A stretch of DNA of 64,000 nucleotides from Cryptomeria japonica (lineage: Eukaryota > Streptophyta > Pinopsida > Cupressales > Cupressaceae), in NCBI RefSeq assembly GCF_030272615.1, contig NC_081409.1:204169949-204233948 (forward strand). The letters run 5' to 3'. A program made the translations under genes and the position numbers. The notes beneath the pieces were generated by a model. It did not search any database and had not been told where the DNA came from. It worked only from the letters and a program-made list of their open reading frames with translations. Positions 32,688 to 46,100 of this stretch are shown piece after piece (within the stretch, counting starts at the first letter, position 1; every line of letters starts with the position of its first letter).

Positions 32688-35600
32688 TTATTCTAAGCTA
32701 ACTCCTTGCACTGCCGATGAGGCTGTCGCTTCTGTAGGCACATTATGTTGTCCAGGTCCTTTGTCTCTGAAGATTCTGAAAAGTCGGATGGTTGAAGTGA
32801 CAGATTTTCCTTTGGGAATTAGGATGTTGGCTATCCTCATTTTCCATGTCTTCAAGTTTCTATGAATGCCACTTAGTTCTGTCACCATGCTGAGTATCTG
32901 AGACATAGAGACTCTCAAGGAAGAGTAAATATCAATCAATTTTTCCATGGTATTTTCATTGAAGTTTGTCCTATTAAAAAGCTGCTGATCTACCATGTTC
33001 TGGAAGCTATTCTGTAACACTTGCAAATCTTCCATAAATGTCACATCTGGGAAAAGAGCAGTGAGTTGTCCTTGGAGTTTGGTACACACTTGATCACATG
33101 AAAGCATGAGCTTTTCTAACTCTGATGAAACTTGATCTATGATCACTAGTTTCCAGTTAATGCTTTCTATCCATATTTCTAGATAATCTTTTTCACTACT
33201 GGGCAGGATTTTCTTAGTTGCAAGGGTGTCCATTCCAATTTCTATCATTTTCTTGAAATCATTCACAATTTCCTTCCAAGCTATTTCCTCTTTCTTGACA
33301 TTATTCAAGTCTTTCTCAATAGTATTTTTCTTTATTAAGGCCTCATCATGGATAGATTTTGCTTGGACTAGGAAATCGCATGCAAGAGTTTTGACCTTTT
33401 CTACCCAACCTTCAATTACCTTTCCATAGGCTTGGTACTTTTGAAGATTATCCATAACATTCCTTTCAATTATTCCTTCTGGTGTCAATATAATTGGCTG
33501 GCGATCTACACTTAGTGGCATAGTGGAGGTATCAACTACGGATTTCAAGTAAGAAGACAAAGTGTGCACTTGTTGTTTCAATTGATCCTTGGATTGCTTA
33601 TCCTTTTCACTTCTCTCCACCATTCTGGCTGCCATCACATTAAAGTTCTGAATATCAGACTCATGAGAAGAAGGTCCCATATCAATCTTTGTCACAACAA
33701 AGTCCGCAGAGGTGGCCTCATTTGTATCTTTCTCAGATATGGGTTGAGCAATTTCTAAGCACATATTCTTTGAACTTGGATCAGTCTTTATTCTTGAGGA
33801 TACTTTGAGTTTCTTCGGTTTTTCAGCTCTTCCAAAGAGATCAGATATGCTACTAAATTTAGGTACCACCAACTTTTCTACCTTCCTCTTCTTCAATAGA
33901 CTTTGTTCTAACCATGGGAAAGAAGAATTTTTTGTGGACTCTTGGGTGATTTCTTGTCTTGCTACCAGTGTTGTTGTCACCTCTCCGATTTCTTCAAATT
34001 GATCGCTTGGATTGCTTGGAAATGATGAATCCATGACTAAAGTATTTTGTTGTGCTTCTTGTCGTAGAGATTCAATAAGAACTAAGGGAGATATGGAATG
34101 CATTCCATCATCAAATCTTGTGTCATCCAGAATTTCCACTAGAACTTGATCCTTTACTTGACTTGCAATAGAATTTTCTTCTATGTCTTTTGCTTTGGAT
34201 TTCTTCCTCTTTTGTCGAGGTTCATCACCACATGTCTTCTGAAGATTGTTCCTCCTTGGAGGGTCTTCATCTCCATCACTTCCTTGAGTATTCTGGTAAG
34301 AAGGAGTATCCCTAGCTGGAGTATGGGAAGAATGCAGTGACGTAGAGCTCTCAAGCTGACTTCCTTTCCTTCTTGGAGTTTCCTTTGTTGGTCTGGTAGC
34401 AGTCATTTGAGTAATCTTCTTCTTAATCCAGACTTCAGAATTCTTGATTACAAAACTTGTCCTTTCTCTGACATCTCTCATTTTTGGATTTGCCCAATTC
34501 AAACTGGGGAGTGGCTGGGACTGGACTTGCTCAAAATAGATAGGATCAATCAAATCAGATCCATCATCTTCAATGCCTTCTATGGTCCAATCCATCTTGA
34601 AATCTTTCATTTGCTTCAAAGTTAACCTTGTCCAATCTCTTTTTCTAACTTCGAACTCATCTTCACAATCTTCCCAAAAGTCTTCGAGATTAGGAAAATG
34701 AAAATAGCCAGGACCTAACTTTAAGCTATTCTTGACATAACCCTTGCTATCAAAAGGGAACCTCATCTGGTATGGATACAAGTTGATCTTAGATAAAGCT
34801 TTTTCTGTCTCATCTTCCCTTGAACTTGACTCACATCTATAGTGCCCGAGACAAATGGGAAAGGCTAACCCTTTATTCTTTCTATCTCTACATTTCTTTT
34901 GAACTGAAACCAATTGCTGACAAAGCTCAACTAAAATGAGCTTATCATCAACATATCTGGGTAGCTTGTGTGGATAACCTTCAAATCCTCCTACTTGAAG
35001 ATAGGTAAATCTCGGAAACTGGATGAAGAAACTTCCATATTTCTTTATCAATTTAGCGGCTTCCTTTGATATTCTGGTGGCAATTGTCTCCTTGTAATAA
35101 CCTTACTGCCCACATTGTGAAAGCATCATTCACCCGCCTGAAATACACAAAGCTTTCCTCAAGTTGCAATTGCTAGTAATAATGGTAAACTTGAGTTTCT
35201 TGATCTAGGACACCATTAGTACTTAACCCTGGCCATGACCTCAAATTAGCAATAGCATATATCAAGTAAGAGGTCATATGGAAGCGTTGACTTGTTTTGA
35301 AGTGCACTAACTGGTCATGTATGCAGTTGCTGATGAAATGGCCCTAGTCAATGAATTGCTTACCGACAGAGATGACTGTTATGAAGAGGTACATCCACAT
35401 TTCGAACTCAGTGGAATCAGGACTTCTTGTCATTCTATGGAGTAAGATAATCAAGTAGCAAATTTCTTTGATGAAAAGAGAATGATGGAGTGTTTTTGGA
35501 AGCTGAGACTGTCCTCCTCGTGGTGCAACCATCCATTCTTTAGCCAGATTATTGAGGCATTTGCTTCTATTATCGCTGAAGTATTTGTAAGCTTTTTGCT

Positions 35601-36110
35601 TATCAATGTGAGTGAACTTTTCCTTATATGGAAAACGAAGAATAATAGCTATTGAAATTCCATCAAGTTTGGCCATTAAGGACCCATCTGCAGCTCTTAT
35701 CTCTTGCATCTGGATCATATCTTTTTGAGCATTCTATCATCAAATCTGTACATTGAATTGCTATGGGAAAACATGCTGCTTCAATCAAGCCGCTTCCTGC
35801 CACTCTACAGGACAACTTTGATCTGTCACCTTCAATGAAGAACTTTTTGATTTCCTGCAAATTAATATGCCCAATCTTGGTATCATGAACCTCTGGAATC
35901 ATGGTGGTGATCATCGGAGCGTACTCATACTCTTGAGCCTTGTATTTCATGATGGTATTTTTGTAGATCCTTTATATTGAATTCCTCTATGTCAATGTTA
36001 CTGAAACTTTGAGGCTTCGGTGATGTGTTCAATAAATTATCCCAACCCCATATATTGTCTGGTTTGTATACAGGCAGGCTGACACGACTATAATCAAAAC
36101 TTTAATCTTT
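32688..36110 (-). pseudogene. Large accessory retroelement protein of unknown function
   Basis: A 787-codon open frame (32688-35051) is preceded by collinear broken segments (35344-35718, 35663-35950) and about 50 further codons to about 36110, so the original was about 1,100 codons. The N-terminal part is globular and helical, with SVGKQFID before a stop, then KFGSFF-like IKKYGSFFIQFPRFTYLQVG and LPRYVDDKLILVELCQQL. The middle (residues 200-300 of the open part) is Lys/Ser/Thr-rich and disordered. The last 300 residues are long helices, likely coiled coil. No polymerase or protease motif is visible. It ends a few bases before the LTR of element D. It may be the 3' accessory ORF of a related element that shares this LTR, or a separate non-autonomous element. 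The overall plan recalls ORF2 of A and B, without clear sequence identity. Confidence 0.6.
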
Positions 36111-37929
36111 ATGCTTTCATAAATGTCTATAGCCACTTCCAACACTTGAATTTTGCACCGGTGGAGAGAATATTGGCCTTTCAGCTCAGAACCTAGCTCA
36201 ATAATGATCGTATTTCTTTGAAATATTTGAACAAATCCCTCAACGCACTGTTATAAAGCCTTCATATCTACATGCAGGAGTGAGGACGCTAAGGAAGGTG
36301 GCGTATTGCTATTCACAGCTATCCATGAGATAGTATCCTTTTTGAGAAACTCTGGAACATCTGATGACTCCATTCATTGTTGCGTAGTTCTTGTGCATCA
36401 TTGATACATTCTGCAAGACTTTCGTTTCTCCATATCCATGAGGAGGAATAGCAAACTCTAGATTTTACATCTTTCACTGCGTCAGAGGATTCATGTAATG
36501 CTTATGCAATTGTTTCAGCTGCAAATAATATGTAGATAGATACGCAAGGCACATATTCACCTCTCTTGCATCTCATTCACTGATTTTTTTTTAGATTATT
36601 GCTATCGATAGTCTACAAGATACACATCTAAACGCAATATTTCATCTTTAATATTTGCAAGTGCAAGTGGAGTTAGGGGGCACGATAGCATGCATATCTA
36701 TCGGCATGCAAAGCAAATGGCGGAAGTAGTTAGAAAACCGATTTCCGCCTTCCTTCCTGGCCACGTGGTAGGTTCCTTCCACCAACCGAGGTTTCAGGTG
36801 AGCTTGGCGCTACTTTTCAATTAGCAAGGTATCGGCATGTTGATCAACTTTGCCAAGTTGCCGATAACAACCAAAACATGACTTAAATCTGAAAGTTGGT
36901 TGCTGATATTTGTATTCGGCATGTTCATCGTTTTGGTCAACTTACCGATATCTTTCATGTTAAACCACCAAGAAAGTTACCAGTTAAAGTGGATAATGGG
37001 ATAAATCGAGCTTGCATAGCATTCTTTATTTCATTGGTGGGTTCTTGAAAAAACATTAATGGCCGATAGATAGAACTCATCGAACCACTTACCTTATTCT
37101 TTGCGGCTTCCATCATTGGTTTGCATAAACATCTTTGGCAACTTAGAAGTTATTATCAAAATATCAAATTGTTTTGAAATGATACCGGTGACTTTTAAAA
37201 GTAGCACAAGCAACCATTAAGTTTTCTTCAAATGTTTTTCGGTGCCTTTGGAAACTAGACAAAATTTGCTGATGGATAAAAGAAACTTTGGAAACATGCC
37301 ACATGCAATATTGGCCTCTTTTGAAAGTAAACCAGCTCGCCGATGATGAATTTCTCACTCGAAAGTGTTGTAACAAACCTACAACTTTGCAAACTTAGGT
37401 GAACTGTCGATGATGGTGCAAATAGAATGAAATTGCCAACCTACTGCAAATACATATCGGCCCCTTCATCCTTCACTCTAACTCGTCAGTGTATCCTTCT
37501 ATTGTCGAAGTTTTCCACATAGGCAGTTTCATGTATGCTTGTTAGTTGATTGAATTGGCTTATTTTATTCTTTATTCAGCTCAGCAGTAGGCCGATTGGA
37601 GTTAACCTTCTCTTGCTATTGGCATTTGATGAACTCTCCACAACTTGTGTTAGAAACTCAAGTCAATTTGGCAATAAAGACCAATCCAACATATCTTTGT
37701 CCACACTTGGAATTGATTCCACAAGTACTTGAAATGGAATGTTGTCTTTGAACGAGATGAATACTCATTACCTTGATATCTAACAAAATAAAAGTTTTTG
37801 TTTTTTGGAAACTCTTTATATCAACATGATTCCATTCTTGGATGATAGGAAACTTTCTAGGCCAACAATTACCACACGCAAGATTTCAAAGGCCAAAATT
37901 TCAAAATTTTCTAATTTTGAAATTGGGGC
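36111..37929. other. No gene recognised; likely retroelement leader
   Basis: Higher GC than the flanks, with recurring short words such as CCGATA and TCGGCATG between 36650 and 37450. Short frames on both strands have no motif. It may be the untranslated region upstream of the accessory ORF on the minus strand. Confidence 0.35.
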
Positions 37930-39275
37930 TGACAAGTACACACCTATTTTTGTCCACCCAATTAAATGAATTTTATATTTGTTTAATTATCCTTCATCTA
38001 GATATTAATTAAATTCACATTTAATTAATTTTTTCCCCTTTTTAAAAAATTAATTAGATTAATATTTAATTAATTCATCTCACCCCCTTTCTACTGTTAG
38101 TTAAATAAATTATTCAATTTATTTTATTTTATTCACCTAGCCATATTCAAACCATTAATTAAATAAATCATATTTGTTTAATTAATCCCCTTTCACATTT
38201 AATTAAATCACCCTTTCACATTTAAATTAATTAACATTTATTTAAAGCCCATCCAATGCAAGTTGCACATTTAATTGAAATAAATGAATTTTATTTTAAT
38301 TAAAATCCTAAATCCTCACCCACTTGCATTCTCCTACAACACCCACTTGCATACTAATTCTTCTTCTAATGTCTTCTATCCCCTTCTAAATTAGCCTAAT
38401 CACTTCCTAATGGGTTGCACATCCTAAAACTTGGGGTTAAGGGAGTGGTCGCCTTTCAAGCATTTTTTGCTCTTACAAAGTCTTCTCCCCTTCAACACAC
38501 TAACCCACATGGGCTTGTCCCCTTGACCATGGGTAAACCTTGCACAAGAATTTACCCATTGGATAATAGCTTTACCATTGGATAAAGCCTTTATCCAATA
38601 ACCTAACCACATGAGGTTACCATCATGTCTCTTCAGACATTTAATGCCTCTTCCCTCTCCTCTCAAGCCTTCTCATGGCCACTTGTCACCATGACATTGG
38701 TGGAAGTTGCAAACATGGATTGAAGATCAATCCCTTCTCATGCAATCCTAGCCCTTACTAAGCCAAATCCATCCTAGCCATCAAATTTCCCACTTCCTCT
38801 ATAAATAGGACTCATCCTCTTATTATCAAGGCTGTCATGATCAAGCTTCTCTCATTATCAAGCTACAAATTGTGCTACACAAGTCCCTCTCATATACACA
38901 AGCATTTTAGATCATTATCATTAGTAATTATCCATGTTAGCTTAGCATTTCCATTATCAAAAAGCATAATACTTTCATTATCATGGATTAATCATAGAAA
39001 ATATTGTTATTATCATATAGATCTTAAATGCATAGCATATAGATCATTTCATCATAACACCCATTCTTTAGGTTGTCATTCTAAAGGTCATATGCTCAAT
39101 GATCTGAGAGCAAAACCATGACATGTGGAATCCTTGGAGATAGAGAAACAATGAAACTCTTTTAAAAGGATAGTTTGCTTAACTTGTTTATCAATTCAAT
39201 CCTTTTTTTATATAATGTTTCATTGGTGTGCCACTAACATTTTGATTATTTGATAGTCATACTTTTGTGCACACA
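37930..39275 (+). mobile_element. Family-L LTR, copy 3 (probably solo)
   Basis: It starts TGACAAGTACACACC and soon matches copy 2 (TTGTCCACCCAATTAAATGAA versus TGTCCACTTAATTAAATGAA). It has CTATAAATAGGACTCATCC at about 38799 as promoter, and near the end ATAATGTTTCATTGGTGTG as in copy 1. The 3' edge near GCACACA (39275) is tentative and no target duplication was found. No primer site or gag follows on either side. Confidence 0.65.
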
Positions 39276-40650
39276 TTACCAAAATTAACTAAGGAACAAA
39301 CAATTTGTTTGTACATTGTACAAAATAAGTACCAAAAATTTCTACAAAGAAATCAACTCGCAATCATTCTACCTAGCATTGACTTGCTCTAGCAATGTCG
39401 TCTGAATCTTGTAAGATACTAATTTATAAAATTAAAATGCGCAACAAAAACTTTAATTTCAAACATACAAATTTAAGCTGCCATCTTTCCAAGATGAATG
39501 GTTCCCATATAATTAAAAGTCCTATAGATCCAAGATCAAAAAATATGCGTAAGTTAAACTATACACTTTTCAAGATAAATATTTCACATAAAGTTGTTGA
39601 TCCTATAGTTTTCAAGTTGTAATTTGTTAAAACATGTTGAATTTAAACTAGCCACTTTTCAAGATGGCATATGTTTTAATGTAAGAATGGATGAAATGTA
39701 TGGTTAAATTGTAATGGATGATCTTCTCATATTATCTATAATTTTAACCTACCGAACGAATTTATCCTTTGATAAAGTATTATCATATCATTAAGTTAAT
39801 CAACTTAATTGGATTAATTAGCATGAGTTGAGTTAAGTGTTGAATCAAGTAATCACGTTGGGAAACTCTTTAGGTGTTATTTAAGTTAACTCATTATATC
39901 ATTATGTTGTGTTTAATTTAAAAATAATAAAAATTGCACTCTATTCTTGTATTTTAGCTTTATCCCTTCGAGTTTCCTAACGGGGCACATAATTATCAGT
40001 CTTATAGTTCTTAAACCATAGTTTAGTGAAACACAAAAATGGAGCATGTAGAAACAAACACAATATAGCTTAAGAGTTTAAAGATCTGGAATTGAATAAT
40101 TTTGAGCCATATGCAAGCCAAAAATGGAAGGATTAGCCATTCTTCCGTTCATTTGGACCATCTTGTTGTGTAAAGTAATAAACCACTACTGCTAATTTCA
40201 ATACTAAATGATTCCATAATATCTCGTTTAAGAGTTTCAAACTGCCTCCTAAAACTAAAATAACCAGCTTAGATGAGAATACGCAAATGTGAAGTAGTGA
40301 TTCCCAAGCCATCCTATCCCAGAGTTCAAACTATGACTGTACAACAGTAAGGAAACTTTGGACAAAAGTTACTTTATAGAATTGAACATTAATTTATCAG
40401 TAAGTAACTTTGGACAGAAGTTACTTTAAGGAAATGACATTGCATAGAATATGCTCCAAGTGTTTGTAAAAATGCCTGCCAATATATGTTCATTTATGAC
40501 TTTGCTTTGCCTTCAGTAAAATATCGCTAAATTATGACTTTTTAGGCTTCAAATTTTTTTTTCAAACCCTGGCTTTTTGTATTTAAAAATCAATAAAATA
40601 CAAAATTTTAAGAATGTTTTCGTCTGTGTAGATTTGTTATTATTTGTTAC
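39276..40650. other. Low-copy-looking DNA, no gene recognised
   Basis: AT-rich intergenic sequence without repeat structure visible by eye and without supported frames. It is one of the few stretches that may be old host sequence, ending at the PPR fragment. Confidence 0.4.
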
Positions 40651-40653
40651 AGA

Positions 40654-40770
40654 ATGTCTGGAAGGGACGCCATTGAAATATTTGAGAACATACAACAGGC
40701 TGGCATGAAAATGGATCATGTTACTTTTCTTCTTGTTTTATTTGTGTGCAGTCATGCAGGTCTTGTAAAG
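40654..40770 (+). pseudogene. Pentatricopeptide-repeat (PPR) protein fragment
   Basis: A 39-codon piece reads GRDAIEIFENIQQAGMK then MDHVTFLLVLFVCSHAGLVK. This is one PPR plus part of the next, in the style of plant PLS-type organelle RNA-editing proteins, where the text is usually ALELFEQMQQAGMKPDHVTF followed by VLSACSHAGLVDEG. The frame then runs into AT-rich DNA and stops. No further repeats, E or DYW domain are visible. Upstream is a T-rich stretch ending ACAG, which could be a decayed splice acceptor. It is the only host-gene-like sequence in the window. Confidence 0.8.
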
Positions 40771-41045
40771 TGTATTCATTTTAAGACTTATTTTATTTTA
40801 TTTCTTAATTACATGTTTTTTTTGGTACTTTAAACAATATTTTAGATTTTACTTTAAAATGTAAAATTGTTTAAGAATTATTTTATTCTATTCATATTAT
40901 TTACTTTTACTTTTAGGTTTATTTTATTTCATTTAAAATTTACATTTACTTTCTTTAATTTACATTTATAAATTTAACTTTAAGTTTTTTCATTTTAATT
41001 TATTTTACATTATAAGTTTTTTTATTATAAAGTGTATAAATTAAT
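40771..41045. other. AT-rich DNA between the PPR fragment and the LINE
   Basis: Very T-rich with TTTTATTTTA-type words; nothing codes. The last bases contain the LINE target duplication. Confidence 0.6.
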
Positions 41046-41059
41046 AATAATGATATTGT
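41046..41059. repeat. LINE target-site duplication, left copy
   Basis: AATAATGATATTGT, a perfect 14-base match to 49037-49050 just after the poly(A) tail. Confidence 0.93.
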
Positions 41060-41125
41060 GACTATTTCACTATTTTGTTGGGGGAGCGAATTTTTGGAAT
41101 AGCGAAATTTAGGGTTTCGAGGGTC

Positions 41126-43120
41126 ATGCAGACGAACAGGTCGTGGGGTGACAAAGCGGTGGCAGATCCGCTTCCCCCCAAGGATTCATTTGGTAAGAAC
41201 GCTGGTCATGTCCCTCAATGGGTTTTTAAAGGTAACAAGTGGGTGGATACTATGATTTCTGTTGGTCTTCCTCGCCTTGGTGCGGCCGATGGTTTTGAGG
41301 ATTTGTCATGGGGTAAACAATCTAGGCAAGATTTTCTTACCTCTTCTTATTTTCAGGGTTTTTTTCGTCGGTAGGGGAAACGGGGCCACCATTTGGGTGT
41401 CAAGGCTCAGGGTGGTCGGCGAACGAGCAAACGAAATGTTAGGGCATCTAAAAAATAAGGCACGACAAAATTTCAAAAGTAAAGAAAATTTCGCTATGCT
41501 GCAGCCAAATTTAGGGGTTTCTTCTTGCCCTTTGTCGAATCCCGACCTGTCCTCATAATCGCGGTCTGTTTGGCTTCCAGTTCCATTGATTGACACCTCA
41601 GATTCTGTTTTGGGGAAAAACACTCATGATCTTTGGGCTTTGGCAGTTATTATTCAGGTTTGGGGTGATTCCATTCCTCTTTCAAAGCTTCACTATAAGA
41701 TTCATGCATGCTGGTATGGTACTCTATACTTCCAAGTTCTATCTGCAAATTCTTTTACTATTGTTTTTGATTTTGCAGAAGCTAGGGATAAGGCTCTAAG
41801 TGTTCCATTTTTTTAGCTTGGAAAAAATTTGATTTTTGTCGAAACTTGGAAACCTTTTTTTGAGCCCTCTGGGGTTGGTGCTAAGTAGGTCCCTTCCTGG
41901 TTTAAACTCCCTTTGTTACCTTCCGAATTTTTTGAATCTGACATTTTAAAAAGGATCGGGGACTCTTTTGGCAAATTTTTGTTGTCACATTCGATGTTCG
42001 AAGATGGGTTGTTTGTAGTCAAAATCTGTGTCTTACTTACTGTTAGTGTTTCTCCTCCTAAAACTTGTAACATTTGGTCATCCTTTTGTATGTGGCATCA
42101 AAACCTTATTAGGGATTCTGTGGAATTTGGTCGTTCTTTGGTGATTATGGATTACCCCTTGTTTTTTCACATGAAAAAGATTAAATTTGGTCAGGAGTCA
42201 TTGATTCCTCAATTGATAAGAATGTTGAACCGTTTGCTTGGAATATGGATCATGTAGGGGTTCAAGATTCTCATTTGGCTTTTGTTCCTCCCCCTTTGGA
42301 CAAAAATGTCTCAACTAGGGTTACTTCAGATTTGCCTTATTGCTCTGTTCCTTCTCTTGTTGTCGGCTTTGCTAATGTCTCTAATTTAGATAATATCAAT
42401 GATATTTTAAATGCGGGAAAATCTTCTTTGCATTCTGGGGGTTTGAAGAAGGACTTGAGGGCTAAGTTGGAAACTCTTTGGTTGGGTGAGAAAAGTGTTG
42501 AGCATCCCTTAGAGGTTGATAGCTCTTTTATCATTCTGGATGAACATCTTATTGCTCAGGTTCAAGATATTGTTAACAATAGTAATTTGGCTCTTAATTT
42601 TGCTTTAGCTAATAGAGTAATCTCTTTGATTTCGACCGATTTAGACAATCTGGAGAATGAGTTAGTAGTTTTCCCTACAAATAATTCTTTTGATCTTCTT
42701 AGTCCAGAGAGGGCTCTGGTGTTATCAGTTCCTGGGGTACCTTCAGATTCCATTGAATTTGGCAAATTGAATCAAGGTCAGGATATGGCACTCATGGATT
42801 CTGCACCTTTGGGTTTCAATGGGTTTCCTTTGATTCAGTCCCCCCTTTCTCCTGCTTCACCTTTGTCTACTCCTGGTAAGAGAGGCCAGAAGCCTAAGCA
42901 TGTCAAGACTCAGCTGGAAATTGATGCGGGCATTCAATCAACCCTTCTTTCTTCTTTGGAGTCATCCAAAAAGAAGCGAACAAGAAAACCTTTTAGCCTG
43001 CCGATTACAAGAGCTTTGGCCTCTAAGAGGAGTCTTCATAAGGCCTTTTTGGAGGGAAAGGACTCTCAAGATTCTTTGTGTGTAACGAGGGGAGTTGATG
43101 CCTCCCCTCTGGGTCAATGA
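41126..43120 (+). pseudogene. LINE ORF1 (RNA-binding, DUF4283-like)
   Basis: The first ATG is at 41126. The frame moves at about 41365 and again near 42250, with stops near 41557, 41814 and 41886. The middle part has FTIVFDFAEARDKALS, LIFVETWKPFFEPSG, WFKLPLLPSEFFE and LKRIGDSFGKFL, matching the plan of the plant L1 ORF1 domain DUF4283. The C-terminal open part (42245-43120) is Ser/Leu-rich and ends in a basic tail (SSKKKRTRKPFSLPITRALA). The CCHC knuckle that often follows DUF4283 is not visible. ORF1 coats LINE RNA. Its TGA overlaps the ORF2 ATG. Confidence 0.85.
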
Positions 43121-46100
43121 AGATTATATCTTGGAATGTTGGGGGCTTAAATGCCCCTAACAAACGACACTTGATTAAGTCTCAGTTGGACTTAATGAAG
43201 TGTGATATTGTGATGGTGCAAAAAACTAAGCTAAGTTTATCATCTGGAGATGTGTTATTTTCTTCTTGTAAATCTTGGAAATTTAGTGCATCTTCCTCCT
43301 TAGGTGCTTCAGGTGGTCTAGGCATTCCTTTGGAAAGATGCTTGTGTGGAATTCTCTTTGATTGCTTCCTCATCTAATTGGATGTTTGGACTTGTTAAGA
43401 GTAGGATATCAAATTTTAAATTTTGGCTTTTTAATGTTTATGGTTCGACTAGGGTTTTGAAAAAAAGGAAATTTTGGGAGATTTTATCTTCAGTTGTGTT
43501 TCCTTTGCAAGATGCCTTATTGATTTTTGGGGGTGATTTTAATGCTATTGTTGGTTTAGATGAGAAGGTTGGGGGAATCATCCCTAATAAGCATATTATC
43601 TCAGATTTTTGTCACTTTATCAATTCCTTGAATTTGGTAGATTGTAAACCTCTTAATGGTCCATTTACATGGACTAACATGCGGAGAGATTTCTGTCAAA
43701 TCGCTGAAAGATTGGAGAGGTTTTTGGTTTCTAAAAATTGGTTTAATTCTGGTCAAGATTTTGTTTCCTCAGTTCTCCCCTTCATTAGGTCAGATCATTT
43801 CCCTATTTTGTTTTCTCTTCTTGAGGATAGGGCCCCTAGGAAACTACCTTTCAAGTTTGAGCCAATGTGGCTTAGGGACCAATCTTTTTTGCCTTCGTTA
43901 AAACAATGGTGGCTTTCTACCCCGCATATTCCTAGGTCTAGGATGTACCAAATTGTTAAGAAATTGGCTTTCTTAAAACATAAGATTAGAAGTTGGAATG
44001 TTGTACACTTTAAGAATATTTTTGGTGAAAAAGAAAGGATCCAAGAAGAAATTGAGCAGTTGAATATGAGTATCATTAGTTCGGGTATGTCCTCTTTTTC
44101 TTATGATAGGCTTAAATCTTTAAATTCTCAATTGGGTGAGATTCTAACTAGGGAAGAATCTTATTGGAGGCAGAAATCTAGGGATCTTTGGTTATCAGAG
44201 GGGGATAGAAATACCAAGTTCTTCCATTCTTCTACTAAGCTTAAGATACAACGCAATAGAATTTTGTGTATTGTTGATTCTAATGGGAAAAGTCTGTTTG
44301 ATGGGGGTGATATTGCCTCTAAAGCTGTTAGATTCTTGAAGTCTTTGCTTACGACTGAACCTGTAACATTAGATAATGCTTTTGTTAATTTGATCCCCCC
44401 TCTAGTGACTCAAGAGGATAATAAGATGCTTATGGCTCCCTTCTCTTTGGAGGAGCTAAAAGAGGTAGTCTTTTCCATGCATCCAGAAAAGGCTCCGGGT
44501 CCGGATGGTTTTGCAGCTTTATTTTTTCAGAAGTGTTGGGATTTTATAAGAAAGGATGTCTTGCTAGCCCTAGAAGAGTCTAGGAGAAATAGGATGATTT
44601 TGAGAGAACTTAATGCTACCCTTATTGCTGTTATTCCAAAAGTGGATAATCCTAGCTCTTTTTCTGAGTTTTGTCCTATTGCCCTGTGTACTACTTTATA
44701 TAAGATTTTTACCAAGGCAATTTCTGTTAGGTTGTCTAGGCTCCTTCCTCAGATAGTTTCCATGGAGCAGGGTGGCTTTGTGCCTGGTAGGGAAATCTCT
44801 GAAGGTGAGATTGTAGCTCATGAAATTCTGCACTCCATTTCGCAACAAAAGGTTCCGGCCATGATCCTTAAACTAGACATGCTTAAAGCTTATGATCACG
44901 TTAACTGGCAGTCCCTTGTTGTTGTCTTGAATCACTTTGGGTTTTCGCATTGTTGGGTTAAATGAGTTTTTTCATGCATATCTTCTTATCGTTTCTTAGT
45001 GTTGATCAATGGCTCTCCTTCGGGGTTCTTTGCTTCCTCTTGAGGAATGAGGCAAGGGGATCCTCTCTCCCCTTTTCTGTTTATACTTTTGGCTAGGCAT
45101 TAAGTAGGGCCATTTCTAATGCTACAACATCTCGATTATGGTCAGGAATCAAAATTGATGGCCTTCCTTCTTCACAATCCCATTGCTTGTTTGCAGATGA
45201 TACGCTTCTGTTTGGGGCTTCCTCTTTGAGAGAAGCTCGAGTTATAAAGAAAATTATTTTTGATTATGCTGCATTTTCTGGTCAGAAAGTTAATAACCTA
45301 AAATCTAAGGTTTTCTTTTTGAATGTCTCCCCTCTAGTTAGAAATAAACTCATTCATTTTGGGGGTTTTCAAGTAGGGACCTTTCCTTGCAAGTATCTAG
45401 GCATTCCTTTTTTCCTGGACTCATAAAAGACATCCTTTTGGGATAAAGTGGTTCACGCGATCACTTCCAGAATCTCTTCCTAGAATCATAAGTGGCTCAT
45501 GATGGCTGGTAAGATCCTTTTAATTAAATCAGTTTTGAATGTCATCCCTAAATATTTGTTGTCTATTTTGAAGGCTCCCCCTAAAGTTGTCAAGGATATT
45601 AAGATTTCCCTAAGGTCCTTTCTTTGGAATGATAATGTTGGGGGTAGAAAGGAGATTCCTCTTCTAGCATGGGACAAAATGTGTTGTCCTAAAGAACTGG
45701 GAGGTGCGGGTATTCGTGACTTAGTAGCCTAGAATAAGACCCTAGGAGCTAAACTGGTGTGGAAGTTATATGCAAACCCTTTGAGTAAATGGTCTTCAAT
45801 TATGCTTGCTAAGTATTTAAGGGGAGCTCCTAGAGAACAGATTTTTACGACTACATCTCTGCCAAAGGGATTTGCATTTTGGAACTTTCTGGTTTCTTAT
45901 AGAATGGTTATTTTACCACACCTTTCTTGGGTTGTTCATAATGGGAAAAAGGCCCAGTTTTGGGATGAAGTCTGGAATGGGCATCTTGCTTTTTCAACTA
46001 TTTGGGATTGGTCCCCTTTGCCTGATATCTTATCAGATCTTTGGGGGGCTTTTGCTACAACCTATTTTGATGTTGATTCTACAGGTCCATATCTAGTAGC

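Noticed and set aside
36111-37929. A second copy of the element D LTR upstream of the accessory ORF
   Set aside because: The TATA region and U3 words of the LTR at 31875-32685 are not found in this stretch.
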